Positions 41,744 to 53,444 are shown, counted from the stretch's first letter. The stretch: DNA of 64,000 nucleotides from Cladorhizidae sp. MBARI D1340-BT2 (GCA_028752905.1 JAQNBH010000015.1:38591488-38655487), one strand, 5' to 3'. Translations and numbers: made by a program. The notes: generated from the sequence alone by a model not told the origin.

Positions 41744-42968
41744 GCTGTAATTACATAATCATATTCATCATTTGTGGTCGTTGCTTAGCAACCTAAAGTT
41801 GACCACACTGTTTGTCGACACCAATGCTATCCCATCAACCATGGTTGCTAGGGACTTTAGTGCATTCCTGATTTAATATTGATTTTTATTTGCACCCGAG
41901 TCCAATATTTAAAAAATGCTGCCTAAACCTGACGGTGAATGGGTTAACAGAAACTGTAGCATCTCTTGAGAGAACACCAACAAATGGAGGTGGGTGGAGC
42001 AAAAGGGTAGGCCAACTTATATTACTCTGTGTATACAGTGGACATGAATGGTTGACTGAAGTGTGGAAGGACTTGCCACTTATATTCCTAGCAATAATTT
42101 TAAGAACCAATGGCTAATTGCCCAACAGTAGTGCATTAGGTACTAATCTCTCTGTTTATGATTTTCTACACTCGACTGCTGTATTGAATAATGTACAATG
42201 TGTTGATTTGTGCAAGTTATTTATTAAGGACTCTTCAGTGGTCTTGCTGTCGAGGTGGACTGTGGCTAGAGTAGAAGTATAGATAAGTGCACTCATTATT
42301 GGAGATGTTTCAAAGAAGCTGGTTCTCGTGAAAGAGAGACTACTGTATTATAAATAGTGAACTGAAGTGCTGAACTTATACAGGTACTTGTTGATGTGCA
42401 TGTATATTACATATTCAGCCCTCGAGATATAAACTGCATTGAAATTCTGCTGAACACATATTTATATTGTGCTAGGGCTAGGGCTAGGCATAAAATTATC
42501 ACTACACCACAAAATACATAATAATTCCACACAGAATACTTAAGCGTGCAAAATAAAAACCTGCTCAACTTAGCCAGCCTCAACCTCTTCCAAATGGGTT
42601 TGAATTCAGTGGGTTTGAATTCAGTGCGGTTGCTCCAGAATGCTGAATAATTTTTAGCATGACCCTTTCAATAGCATCAGTTCATTAATGGGAGTGCTAG
42701 GAAATCCTTGTTCCCCATTGGTGCGCATCTCCTCAGGATGTTGTCACCAAAAGTACCTCGTGCCAATTTGCAAGCTAATGCTCTAGCTTTCCAACAGTAT
42801 GCAAGGAATACTACCTTACCACAACCTCCTCAGCCGAGAGCCGTTTTTCTTTGTTGACGCAAGTGGAGGGCAAGGAAATGAAGTGCCAGCAAACTGAGGA
42901 TGAGATGAAAATGGAGCTGGAGTGGTTGAAGGAGGACCTGGAGGATTCCATTGTGCTGGTCTGTTCAG

Positions 42969-43000
<32 letters not shown>

Positions 43001-43200
43001 GGGATGAAGACGGTTTAATTTACTTTACAATATAATCGCAATAATAATTAAAGGATGTTGGGGATGGCGAGCAATAACGGAAATATACGACTTGCACCTG
43101 TAGCTGGCCGTTTCATAGTTGTCAAGCGTAAGTTGTTCTACAGAAGTTGCTGCTTAGCTAACAAGCACAAGTTGTCATAGTTTTTCTTGCTAACACTGCT
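41744..43200. other. Unassigned interval after PB3
   Basis: Up to 41943 this is the PB3 right end. Beyond it no element signature is seen. A short Lys/Glu-rich coiled-coil-like frame (KMELEWLKEDLEDSIVLV) lies at about 42885-42970, cut off by a long G run (42969-42997). Confidence 0.3.
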
Positions 43201-43297
43201 ATGGCTCAGAGTTCACCCCTAAACCACAAGAGGAGGAAAGTATCGCATGCTACATACTACGAATGGAAAACTATTGAACAAGATCCCAACTCCTCAT
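43200..43297 (+). other. Short open frame before the miniature element
   Basis: ATG at 43200 gives MAQSSPLNHKRRKVSHATYY and then EWKTIEQDPNSS, stop. The basic patch KRRKV looks like a nuclear targeting signal. Too short to assign; it may be an N-terminal exon of a lost transposase. Confidence 0.2.
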
Positions 43298-43619
43298 AAG
43301 GCTGGTTCACAATACCTTTTTTCTTATACGTCGCATCCTCAAAAGAAGCATTCTAACCTGTCCGCATGGTTCACAATGTTGTTCTGTTGTGAATGGACCA
43401 ACCTTTGACCTCGTTATTGAAGATGGGGAATCCTCTGAGAGCGATGATAACTACGAGGAGCGCTGATTAGCGTGTTTTCTAAATAATGCGCAGGTTGACA
43501 AAATCACATGCTATGAGGAAGCAATCTGGACGCACGTTGAGTCGCTCAAGCTAGAATGCGTCATGGTTCACACGACGCTTAGGATGCGTGCTGTTTGCGT
43601 CGCGTTGTGAACCAGGTCC
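43298..43619. mobile_element. Miniature inverted-repeat element, CTGGTTCACAA tips
   Basis: Left AAGGCTGGTTCACAATACC, right GCGTTGTGAACCAGGTCC; inverted ends share CTGGTTCACAA. Internal copies of ATGGTTCACA occur in both orientations. 322 bp. Superfamily uncertain, no target duplication recognised. Confidence 0.6.
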
Positions 43620-44610
43620 GAGATATCGCGATAGCAAACAACTTGCGAAGAAAAACTGCTAAGCAGCTAGGTATCTAAAGCTAGATTACTACACACCAAA
43701 AAGTAAAAAATAATATCAGTTGTACAGCACGTGTCTGACGTGTTGCGCACATGCCAACCTCTTGATAGAGATTAACCCACAACAAACATTGGTCAGTCAA
43801 GTAGACTAGCTTTCTTGCTCGGTTGTCCTGGTACATTTTGTGCACTGTAACACGCAACACATTTCCCTCAACAAGTATGTGCTTACACTTATTATTAGGC
43901 CTATTATAATCCTGCTAGATTATATGCAGCACACCATAATAATACCAAGTGGGTCAGATGTGAACTGCCTATAATGTAAAGGATGACCTGCAGCTGTTTG
44001 TAACGTTAAAATAACTATTGTACTATCACTTGTTTACTCGGTGAGGGATTATTTTGATGGTAACTCGTAAATGAGATTGAGAAAGTGTTGTGATTTACAA
44101 GCCTCCCCCTCCACTTAAACTCAATATGCCACCATCAAGAGGTGGTATCAAGGTAGTATCATACTCTGACATTATTGACTTGTGGCCCAAGAGTTCATGT
44201 CTGTGGAGATGTCTGACACCCTTCACTGTAGGGGCTCATCTCAGCAGTGCCAAGTTTTGTCTCTGTTAAATGTGTCATCAGGAGTGTCTGGCTGACATGT
44301 CCCTCCCACTGCTGGGACCACTTCTCGGGTCTTAGTCATGACCCAGTTCCAGAAGTGTGAGCCGTGGCCTACAACTTGGCTGTGTGCTAGATTCTTCTGG
44401 CACTGCAAGTTGGTCTACAGTGGCATATGTGGGGCCCTGCAATGGGAATAAGTGGGGGCAACTCTGACATACTCCATTGCATTGATGTGATAGGCAGACT
44501 TGATATACACAGTGTGGACACCCCATCACTAAGGAAACCAGTCAGGTCTCAATGTTTCCCTTTCACTATCCTGTATGATCTTTCACTATCCTGTATGATA
44601 GTGATAGTGT
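43620..44610. other. Unassigned interval
   Basis: No coding or repeat feature supported. A small duplication of tttcactatcctgtatgat lies at 44562-44600, next to the gypsy LTR. Confidence 0.4.
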
Positions 44611-44790
44611 TGAAGTGGATAAAAGTTATATAACACTTCTCAATAGGCAGCACATTTCAACTGGTAAGGTTTCATACAACTGTGCGTAAACTAGAACATT
44701 ATGATTGTTAATTAACTAGTCTACACAGAAGTGTCACGAAGGAATGTCCAAATCACGACGGAAACGAGGCAGGAAAGTCTGATCGCTACA
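44611..44790 (-). repeat. 3' LTR of gypsy-2
   Basis: 180 bp, TG..CA on the plus strand. The pol frame ends inside it: the last 18 or so residues (CSDQTFLPRFRRDLDIPS) are LTR-encoded, stop at 44734. Confidence 0.9.
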
Positions 44791-45990
44791 GTGCCCCCCC
44801 CAGTGATCTTCCACGATGGAACAAAGGCGAGCTGGAGGATGAATAGTCCGGCCAGCTTTGGTGACATAACCAGAAGCAGGTACCCTAGGTGACGGTGTGG
44901 AGGGCACGAAAGGAGGTGCAGTTGGAGAGAGACGGTACCGAGGTGGAGCTGATGTAGCCAGAGGAGATTGGGACCGTGGTGTGGGTGACGGAGGCAGAGA
45001 CGGTGACTCTATGAAGGCTGCTTTCAGACGATCAATGGATATGTTATCTGTATGTGAGCCAAGATCCACCTTGAAGAATTTGTCAGACCTGTGGAGTACA
45101 CGGAATGGTCCATCATAAGGTCGCTGAAGTGGGGAGCGATGGGCATCATGCCGCACGAAAACATGTGTGGCAGACTGCAGATCACAGGGCACATGGAAGG
45201 CACGTTGACCGTGGGTAATGACTGGTGAAGGTCTCAGCTGTGCCATGTGCTGCCGTAGTTGGTCAGCAAAGGTACCTGGTGATGTCATCTGTGGTGCCTG
45301 ATGAATGAAGTCTCCAGGGAGATGAAGAGTAGTGCCATAGACCAGTTCGGCAGCTGAAGTACCAAGATCTTCCTTGAGGGCAGTACGCATGCCCAAGAGG
45401 ACGATGGGGAGTTGAGTGCACCAAGCTGCAGTGGTGAGCCTTGCTTTGAGGCCTGTCTTAAGTTGGCGATGCATTCGCTCAACCATACCGTTAGCTTGTG
45501 GATGGTACGATGTGGTTTGAGTAGGCTTAATGCCGAACAGGCGGAGGACATCCCGCCACAGTTCTCGGATGAACTGGCGTCCATGGTCAGAGGTGACAGA
45601 AGCCGGCACACCAAAGCGAGCAATCCACCCTGAAAGGAATGCCTGGGCACATGTTTGAGCAGTGCAGTCAGCCATCGGGATTGCTTCTGGCCAGCAAGTG
45701 AATCGGTCAATGACTGTAAACAGATAGGTGTAGCCTCTTGAAGGTGGGAGAGGTCCCACAATGTCAACATGAAGGTGCTCAAATCTGGAACTTGGCACAG
45801 GGAAACTCTGCAGGGGACTAGCCACATGTCGTGAGATCTTAGACTGCTGACAGCTAAGGCATGACTTAGCCCATGAGGTGATATCCTTTTTGAAGCATAC
45901 CGAGCTGCGATTAACCTCTTTGTGGGTCGGGAACCTGGGTGTGAAAGAGAATGCAGGATGTCGAAAACTCTGTGATGGAGGGAGATGGGC
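44734..45990 (-). pseudogene. gypsy-2 integrase
   Basis: The zinc-binding part (LSHPGSRPTKRLIAARY, then SWAKSCLSCQQSK) is split by a frameshift near 45885. The core is open from 45825: FEHLHVDIVGPLPPSRGYTY with the first Asp, SVTSDHGRQFIRELW with the second, and SYHPQANGMVERMHRQLKTG with the Glu. The C-terminal part has PYDGPFRVLHRSDKFFKVDL, a GPF module. All three catalytic residues are present. It inserts the cDNA. The reading frame is the same as that of RNase H, with a stop at 46021 and the shift in between. Confidence 0.9.
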
Positions 45991-46020
45991 ACAACTGGAC
46001 GAGGGAAACTCAGTGACATA

Positions 46021-47584
46021 TCACAGAGGATCGAATGATGAGATCCCGGAGGTGTGATGTCTACTAGCTTCAGAGATGTGGTAGCAGTGCATAGAGCTTG
46101 GGTCTCCTGGTCGGCAGTCTGATGAGCGGCTGTGAATGCGGGACAGGGCATCAGCGACAACATTGTCCTTCCCATCGATATGACGGATATCACTGATGAA
46201 TTCTGATATGAAAGAGAGGTGACGAGTTTGTCTAGGTGTCCACTTGTCGGAGTTGGCACTTGAGAGGGCGAATGTCAGTGGTTTGTGGTCAGTGAAGATG
46301 GTGAAGGCTCGACCCTCCACAAAGTGTCGGGTGGCGAATAGCCAGGTAGATGGCAAGTAGTTCCCGGTCAAAGGCTGAGTATCTTGTCTCCGGATTGCGG
46401 AGTTTGCGGGAGAAGAAGGAGATTGGTGTCCATTGGCCATTAAGTTTCTGTTCCAGGACTGCACCAACAGAAACATTTGAGGCATCAACAGTGATGGACG
46501 TTAGTGCTGAAGGATCAGGGTATGCCAACAGGGTAAGTGTTTGTAGTGCCTGCTTACTTTTGATGAAAGCAGCCTGACATGCAGGTGTCCAGATCCAGGG
46601 AGTATTCTTCCCTTTGAGGAGCAGGTACAGCGGGTGGAGGACTTCTGCACAGTGAGGATAAAAGCGGTGGTAAAAGTTAATAAGTCCCAGGTATTCTTGC
46701 AAGGAAGTCTTGTTTTCTGGAACAGGAAAATTGCGTATAGCTTCCACACGATCTTCCAGAGGGGCAATGCCTGCAGAGCTAACGCAATGGCCGAGGAAGT
46801 CGAGAGTGGAGACACCAAATTGGCACTTGTCAGGGTTGATGACCAGCCCATACTGAGACCAACATGTGAATAGAGTCTGCAGGTGCTGGTCATGCTCTTC
46901 AGGCGTGTGGCTGGCTACCAGGATATCATCCATGTAAACAATGACAAAGGAGAGCTCCCGGCAGACCTGATCCATAAAACGCTGGAAAGTCTGTGCTGCA
47001 TTCCGGAGTCCATAAGGCATCATGAGATATTCATAGAGACCAAATGATGTTATAATGGCAGTCTTTGGGATGTCCTCTTGGTGCACAGGAATCTGATTAA
47101 AAGCTCGGACAAGGTCTACCTTGGATAAGATTGTGGCTCCACGCAGTGATGCTCCGAAGTCTTGGATATGAGGGATGGGATATCGGTCAGGTGTGGTGAT
47201 GTCATTGAGGGCACGATAATCACCGCAGGGACGCCATGCTCCTGACTTCTTGGGCAACATATGCAGTGGTGAAGCCCAGGCACTGGAGGATGGTTGGATG
47301 ATACCAAGCTGAAGGAGATTGTTGAACTCCTTCTTAGCAGCAGCCAGCTTTGCAGGGGAAAGTCGATGAGCCTTTGCGAAGGATGGTCTGCCAGCAGTAA
47401 CAATGCGGTGCTGGATACCATGTTTTGGTGTCTTGTCAGCCACCTGAGGAGCAGTGAGTTGGGGGAAGTCTCGGCGAATGGCGTAATACCGATTGTGTGC
47501 CGTAGAAAAATAGTTGAGGTGGAGTGCTTCAAGGTCAGAAAGGTAAGCAGGAATGCTGCTGCAGGGTGCTTCTGAGTCATATAG
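46021..47584 (-). pseudogene. gypsy-2 reverse transcriptase and RNase H
   Basis: Directly after the protease stop the frame continues. From 47443: [79 protein letters not shown] and [19 protein letters not shown], an intact YMDD box. Then [20 protein letters not shown], the connection, and RNase H with [17 protein letters not shown] and [18 protein letters not shown] frameshift near 46310 moves to [17 protein letters not shown] and DIRHIDGKDNVVADALSR. All motifs are in normal order and length. Active-site residues are intact. Confidence 0.9.
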
Positions 47585-47986
47585 TCAGTTGTGCTTGAGG
47601 TCAATGAGCAAACCATGCTCACGGAAAAAGTCTGCACCAATAATTGGTTGGCTGACATTGGCCAGGATGAAAGTCCAGTTAAAGTTCTTCCTGAGCAGAG
47701 ATAAGGTGCGTTTGCCGAAGGTGGGGATGGCAGAACCGTTCGCGGCCCTGAGAGGGAGTCCCTTCTTGAGTGTCTGACGGTCAATACGTGTTGCAGGAAG
47801 CATGCTGACTTCGGCACCAGAATCGACCAAGTAGCGTTGGCCGGAAGTGCAGTCAGTAATAAACAGAAGGCTACTGTTATTTCCCGATCCACTGGTCGCC
47901 ATCAGTGGGCGGGGAAAGCGTTTCCCGACATAGAGCAAGGTGTTTTGCATTTGGTGGCATCCATACCAAATCCGGCATGGTACCAA
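47585..47986 (-). pseudogene. gypsy-2 protease
   Basis: LLFITDCTSGQRYLVDSGAE with VSMLPATRID is the aspartic protease start; the motif is DSGA. NWTFILANVSQPIIGADFF is the second conserved block. The frame is offset by -1 from gag, which it overlaps by about 85 bases, as expected for ribosomal frameshifting. A TGA at 47585 separates it from the RT, which is in the same frame; the codon CGA to TGA by one transition would explain it. So one nonsense mutation breaks a pol otherwise open to the RNase H. Confidence 0.85.
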
Positions 47987-48663
47987 CAGAGTGTGGCGGA
48001 AGGGGAGGTGGTTGAGGGAGCTGAAAAATTGCCAGTTTTCTGCTGCAAGGAGAATCGATGTGTAAGGTCTTCCAGCTCAGAGCGGAGAGAGGCAATAGTG
48101 TCAACATTGGCAGTGACAGGTGCGATGGTGCTGAAGTACCCAGGTAGAGAGGCTTCTGGGGTGACTGCAACGAGGCTGTCAGCAAGGGAAGCGAGCTGCT
48201 CTGTACTTTTGTCAGGGTGCGATATCAAGACGAGCTGCACTGCCACTGGAAGACACGTGAGGAAAATTTCTTGAAGGATTGGGTCGTTATTGCAGGTTTT
48301 GTCCGCTAGCTGTTCGATTCGTCGAAGTAGCTGTGAGGGTTTCTGGTCGCCCAGTGGCTCCAGAGAGAGCAGTTTTTGCATCCTCTGGGACTAAGTGAGG
48401 GATGTGCGTGAGATGAAGCGCTCTTTCAAGGTGTCAAAAGGATCAACAGCCGGAACAGTGACAATAACATCACGTACCTCACGGGCAATCTCAGGTGCTA
48501 GGGAGCCAACGATATAGTGGTACTTTGTTAGCTGTTTATTTATGCCCTTGGTAGCAAACTGTGCCTCCACCTGGTGAAACCAAAGAGCTGGGTCTTCCTG
48601 CCAAAATGGAGGCAGTTTAAGGGAGACAGTGTGGACAGCAGCGCGAGGCTCTTCGAGAGCCAT
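47902..48663 (-). pseudogene. gypsy-2 Gag
   Basis: I prefer the start MALEEPRAAVHTVSLKLPPF at 48663, because the longer reading includes the primer site and LTR. Then WFHQVEAQFATKGINKQLTK and YHYIVGSLAPEIAREV, the gypsy capsid N-terminus. After FISRTSLT comes a TAG (48391), then the frame continues MQKLLSLEPLGDQKPSQLLR, the capsid C-terminal block, and CWYHAGFGMDATKCKTPC, a zinc-binding end. Apart from the amber codon, the frame is open to 47902. Length (about 250 residues) is normal. Confidence 0.8.
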
Positions 48664-48719
48664 GTAAACTTGCTGGGAAGGCTGTGTAGATGCTACACAG
48701 GCAGCGTCGGGGTCACCAA

Positions 48720-48899
48720 TGAAGTGGATAAAAGTTATATAACACTTCTCAATAGGCAGCACATTTCAACTGGTAAGGTTTCATACAACTGTGCGTTAAC
48801 TAGAACATTATGATTGTTAATTAACTAGTGTACACAGAAGTGTCACGAAAGAATGTCCAAATCACGACGGAAACGAGGCAGGAAAGTCTGGTCGCTACA
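48720..48899 (-). repeat. 5' LTR of gypsy-2
   Basis: 180 bp, four differences from 44611-44790. The primer site lies just left of it (48705-48719 on the minus strand). Confidence 0.9.
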
Positions 48900-49187
48900 G
48901 TATCCTTTATGATACAGTGTAGTGTTAGTGTCCTGGTGTTTGAACTCAAGGCTCTGGTAGTACTACACTAGTGCCCCAACAACAGCTCCCCTTAAATACG
49001 TAGGGGGGCTCCAATGTAGCAGTTGTAATTTCACACCCATCCCTTCGGTGAGGAAGAGAGGGTGGAGAGTAATGAAAGGATTTGTACCAGTATTTTTTTT
49101 TTGATTGTATAAATTAAAATAAATTCTTTCACTTCCATTTGTTTGTGAAATGAGCTGTGGGGATATGTGGGTGGGTGGCAAGTGTAA

Positions 49188-49456
49188 ATGTTAGCACTGG
49201 CTGGTGACACTGGATGCACTCAGGTAGATCTAATGCTAGCACTGGCTCACAACACTGGAAACACCCAGGTAGATCTAATGCTAGTACTAGCTGGTGAAAC
49301 TGGAAACACCCAGGTAGATCTAATGCTAGCACTGGCTAGTGACACTGGAAACGCTCAGGTAGATCTAATGATAGCACTGGCTTTAAACACTGGAAACACC
49401 CAGGTAATGTATTGCTAGCACTGGCTGGTGACACTGGAAACACCCAGGTAGATCTA
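49188..49456. repeat. 45-bp minisatellite, six copies
   Basis: Unit atgctagcactggctggtga followed by cactggaaacacccaggtag and atcta. 45 is a multiple of three, so frames stay open on both strands (49188-49418 plus, 49332-49129 minus) without being genes. Confidence 0.9.
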
Positions 49457-49499
49457 ATGCTCAAGGCTCAAATTGTGCTCTTCTGCTGTGAACCTGACT

Positions 49500-50632
49500 A
49501 GGACTGCTCATGGTATGATTCACAGAATTCCAGCTGTGTGGGCTCTAGGGGGAGGGGGTTATTGGTGAGAGGGTCATCAGGTAGTATGAACAGCAGGGAT
49601 TTGGCCCTGAGACCATGGGCTGGGCCAGCATCCTCAATGATCACCAGAGCGGAGCAAAGGTCATCAGCAGAACCACACAAAGTACCATTATCCAGGTACC
49701 AAGCGTTGATCAGGAGATTGGGCACCTCTTCCTTGATTTTTTCAATGATGGGCTGGAAAGTGAGGGTAATGGCCCCAGAAGGTCTCCCTGTTGAACCCCA
49801 CTGCAGCTAAGGATCGAGTGATCACCCAAGCATAGAATAGGTTGAGCCCTGTAGCAACTCACCAACCAAGCAGACATGGGGGGGAGGCGATTCCTCACTT
49901 CCCCAAACATGGAACTGCGATCCACACTATTAAAAGCATTAGAGAAGTCGAGCAGCATGGTCCATTTTTGTTCAGACGGGATGTTGGCATCCTCTTGCAC
50001 AAGCCAAGGCGTGCGCACGATAGCTTCACACCCAACTTGGACACAGACTCCAAGTTGTAAGGGGGTCAGGATTCTGAATACTTCAGCCTGTACTGCCCGA
50101 GAAATGCATTTGGATGTTAAGCGACGGAGAACCTCCCCCACAGCGATTGGGAGAAGGCCACCATCTTTCTTCTTACATACAAAAGAGAGTGGCTCCACAG
50201 AGGTGAGGGACCACTACAGGAGGGACTTTTCCAGCACACAAGAGGTTAATCACTCCCGTCAAGGCTCGAATGGCACTGTTGGCACGGTCTGGGGAAGGGA
50301 AGAGCACCGCCTCCTTGAAATGGTTTTCCCTAAAAGAAGATGGACCAGGAGCAGAGCCATTAGGGAAAGATTTCAAGGCCTTGACGACAATCACCTCTGA
50401 GATTTGGATGGGCAAAGGGACAGGTTCAGGGGATTTGGGAGGGATATTAACCTGAGGGTGTTTTGCCAACATTGCATTGTAGATTTCATCTGAAGCCTGA
50501 GCAAGCCCATTGGAAGTGAGTGCTTGGATGACCTTGCTGTATTGGCCATCCTCAACTGCGCGTCGAGCCCGTCTGGCGTTAGCTGCCCTTAGTGACTCTT
50601 GTGTCAACTTCTTCTTGATGACAGTTTAGCCT
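49500..50632 (-). pseudogene. Non-LTR-type reverse transcriptase fragment
   Basis: Minus-strand order: ALTSNGLAQASDEIYNAMLA, VVKALKSFPNGSAPGPSSFR, AIRALTGVINLLCAGKVPP, a frameshift at about 50190, LLPIAVGEVLRRLTSKCISR, LQLGVCVQVGCEAIVRT, MLLDFSNAFNSVDRSSMF and GVQQGDLLGPL. After another shift LINAWYLDNGTLCGSADDL: the YLDDG box has become YLDNG, losing a catalytic Asp. This RT type (AVGEVLRRLTSKC, DFSNAFNSVDR, GVQQGDPLGPL) is common in cnidarians and sponges. Neither an endonuclease nor ends are recognised. Confidence 0.8.
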
Positions 50633-50639
50633 ATCCTCC

Positions 50640-51285
50640 TCCTCCAAAACTACACACCAAAGACACATGAAATCACCTGCCTGCCACTGCCTTATCCTAG
50701 ATTGCACTGTTTTTAGGGTATCACGCCAGTTACTGCACCCCGCTCCAGCACTGCAGGATTAGCAAGAATGCAAAGAGCGAGCATAAACATCTTACTCCAA
50801 GCATCTATCCCTGAAGGGTCTGAACAGACGTCATTACAAACCCCTCCCCCCCCCCCCAAATAGGCTAGCCCAAGCATCCCTAGCTCCCTTGGGGACATGT
50901 TGAAGGGTAGACACTCTCACACCCAGAATGACAGACAGGCAAGTCCTACAAACATTTCCTAACTTCGCACAAACACAGTTCTTGCAAATACCGTCCTTAT
51001 TGCACCTACAACATACCCCCCATTAGACAAATACCGCAAAAAACACAAACAACAGCCATAATTATATGGCGGAATGGAATGATGACGGTGGCATCATCGC
51101 CAATCAGCTACATCCCAGGTGATTTGGACAATTGCGCAATACAGGACCTATCAATTTATATAAAAAAATAATAATAATAAAAAATAAAAAATTAAAAAAA
51201 TTAAAAAAAATTAAAAAAGTTTCCTTACGGCATTCAATCCGCCATTCTTTGAACAACATTGTTTGATAGAATACTACACTACTTC
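50640..51285. other. Unassigned interval
   Basis: Contains a C run (50850-50860) and an AT-rich aataataa/aaaaaatt stretch (51160-51220). No gene seen. Confidence 0.4.
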
Positions 51286-51289
51286 TGAG

Positions 51290-51406
51290 ACTGCTGGAGA
51301 ACCAACCTTTACCGAGCTTATCTGCCAGCAAAGATTTATTTTGTGATTCTGCATTGGAAGCGGATGAAGCTTTTTGGGGGACTTCTGGTATGTTTAACCA
51401 ACCCAT
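51290..51406 (-). other. MGWLNIPE peptide repeat, copy 2
   Basis: Reads MGWLNIPEVPQKASSASNAE, SQNKSLLADKLGKGW. Partner of 3972-4085. Continues as SLRSSVVFYQTMLFKEWRIE without known motif. Possibly an N-terminal exon of a mobile element. Confidence 0.35.
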
Positions 51407-51627
51407 TATCTAGATTCATTTATAGCACAATGCGTAATCAAGTCATGGTTGTACATATAATATATATATAACTGTACTGCACCTATAGATAGATAATGTG
51501 AGGTAAACCAAAAGTCATACCTGTACCTTTCTTGACCCACATAAAATACATTTCAAAGGGTCTTTACCAAAAAGATTTTGATGCCCATCTAATATTGAAA
51601 ATAGGCACAATAATTTGATCAAGCAGC

Positions 51628-52434
51628 TGTGCCATAGTCAGGTATGCCATCACTTACTGTGGCATAGTCAGGTATGCCATCACTTACTGTGCCATAGTCA
51701 GGTATGCCATCACTTACTATGCCATGGCCAGGCGGGCCATTACTTACTGTGCCATATTCAGGTATGCCATCACTTACTGTGCCATGGTCAGGTGGGCCAT
51801 GACTTACTGTGCCATGGTCAGGTGGGCCATGACTTACTGTGCCATGGTCAGGTATGCCATCACTTACTGTGCCATGGCCAGATGGGTCATCACTTACTGT
51901 GCCATGGCCAGGTGTGCCATCACTTACTGTACTGTGCCATAGTTAGGTGGGCCATCACTTACTGTGCCTTTGCCAGGCTGGCCATCACTTACTGTACTAT
52001 GCCATGGTAGGTGGGCCATCACTTACTGTACTGTGCCATGATTAGGTGTGCCATCACTTACTGTACTATGCCATGGTAGGTGGGCCATCACTTACTGTGC
52101 CTTTGCCAGGCTGGCCATCACTTACTGTACTGTGCCATGGTAGGTTAGCCATAACTTACTGTGCCTTTGCCAGAAGGACCAGATGGGCCATCAAATACTG
52201 TGGTATGGCCAGGCAGGCCATCATGTACTGTACTGTGCCATGGTCAGGTGGGCCATCACTTACTGTGCCATGGCCAGGTGTGCCATCACTTACTGTGCCA
52301 TGGTCGGTTGGCCATAACTTACTGTGCCTTTGCCAGGCAGGCCAGCACTTACTCTGCCATGGTAGGTTGGCCATCAGTTACTGTGCCATAGTAGGTGGGC
52401 CATCTTACTGTGCCATGGCCAGGCGGGCCATAAT
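51628..52434. repeat. 30-bp minisatellite, about 27 copies
   Basis: Unit tgtgccatggtcaggtgggc followed by catcacttac. Variants alternate tatgccatcac and gggccatcac, with occasional 4-6-bp insertions (actgtact). The frames it opens (HSQVCHHLLC and similar) are artefacts of a 30-bp period. Confidence 0.9.
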
Positions 52435-52621
52435 GTGGCTGGTAGGCTGTTCCTTTTTCTGCCCTGACTCAGCACACCATTTCATCTGTCGTGTGCAATT
52501 AATATACCCGATTTCGACTGATGAGCACCCACCACTGAAGTGTTTATCATCCCTACATACATATCCATACCCTCTTTTCCGGAATGTCAAAAGTTGCATC
52601 ACAAATTCCAATGACCTTTTT

Positions 52622-52880
52622 GATAGCATCTAGTTGAGCATATATATGGCCACAACTTCAGTATTGTATTGATACATAGTGCACAAGCATGTACTGATTA
52701 TTAGATACTTCCAACGACGAGAGAATCACTTCAGCTAGCAAAGTAGACCCTAAACATGTCGTTTAGGAGCCAGCACTTGAATATGCTGGAATAATTATTT
52801 TGTTGCTTCTTTATTTGCCTGTTTGTTTTATTTTGTAGATTCTCCTGTTGGCATGCAGAAATATGTTGATAACAGTATGA
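52622..52880. repeat. Dispersed repeat, inverted copy of 1-272
   Basis: See positions 1-272. Here the site corresponding to the piggyBac insertion reads gctaTCAA on the minus strand and is empty. Confidence 0.75.
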
Positions 52881-53436
52881 TACTAATGCTTTATGATGTT
52901 AGTACTACAGGAGTGCATTTTAAAACTATGATTGTATGGTTTCTGTTGTCTTTGTGTATGAAATAGCACAGTTTGTATTGAAATTAGGTATAAATACCAC
53001 GAGTAATTAATTTAGCAGGGACGAGCAGGGACGGCAAAAAACATTCTCAAGGTGAAGCCAGTGCAATTGCCACCTCCTCTACATTAGGAGTGGTATTTAC
53101 ATGCAATTTCCCTGCAAATATCCTTACAATAAGAATTTAACACTTATTGTAGTTCTAAACAATCCCCACTTCTAACTGTCCAGGAGGTCCACGTCTAGTG
53201 ATTGCTATGTTAGCAGCTACTACATTCAGAATGTTAATTCCTCACTACCTGTGGAAAAGATCTAATAGCCTCTGATTAGCTAAGAAACTGTGAAAAAGTG
53301 TAAAAGTGTTCTGATTGGTCAGCAACTGTGAAATATCACAACAATAGTCACAGAACTCTACAGTGCTTTACAACAGGAAGCAATTCATGGAATGCTAGCT
53401 CTTTGGAATGCTACATGTACTTGAATTTTGTTGGCT
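52881..53436. other. Unassigned AT-rich interval
   Basis: No feature supported. Confidence 0.4.
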
Positions 53437-53444
53437 ATGCTCAC

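Larger units (their letters stand above)
36198..41943 (+). mobile_element. piggyBac-like element PB3 enclosing two TTAA elements
   Basis: Left: TTAA (36194-36197) then CCCACTCACTGTCA. Right: TGACGGTGAATGGG then TTAA (41944-41947); the inverse is CCCATTCACCGTCA, 12 of 14 matching. Inside lie a Merlin transposase fragment, a C-terminal piggyBac segment and two abutting TTAA elements T3 and T4. The right 190 bases match the right end of PB1 (ggttgctagggactttagtgc). Confidence 0.65.
44611..48899 (-). mobile_element. Ty3/gypsy retrotransposon with both LTRs (gypsy-2)
   Basis: LTRs of 180 bp at 44611-44790 and 48720-48899 start TGAAGTGG and end CGCTACA on the plus strand and differ at four positions. 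The primer site TTGGTGACCCCGACG follows the right LTR on the minus strand, and a G-rich polypurine tract (tgggggggg) precedes the left LTR. Domain order is conventional: gag, protease, RT, RNase H, integrase. Only a few stops and frameshifts are present, so this copy is young. Confidence 0.9.

Noticed and set aside
42478..42490. Telomere-like gctagg repeats
   Set aside because: Only two or three units (gctagggctagggctagg), too short for an interstitial telomere.
48664..48762. Upstream ATG for gypsy-2 Gag
   Set aside because: That stretch includes LTR and primer-binding site; the ATG at 48663 fits the family better.
49129..49418. Two opposing open frames of about 70 codons
   Set aside because: Both follow from a 45-bp tandem repeat.
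51628..52434. CRISPR array
   Set aside because: Units are contiguous without unique spacers, and the DNA is eukaryotic.
51615..52633. Open frames full of HHLLCHGQ repeats
   Set aside because: Product of a 30-bp minisatellite; not a protein family.
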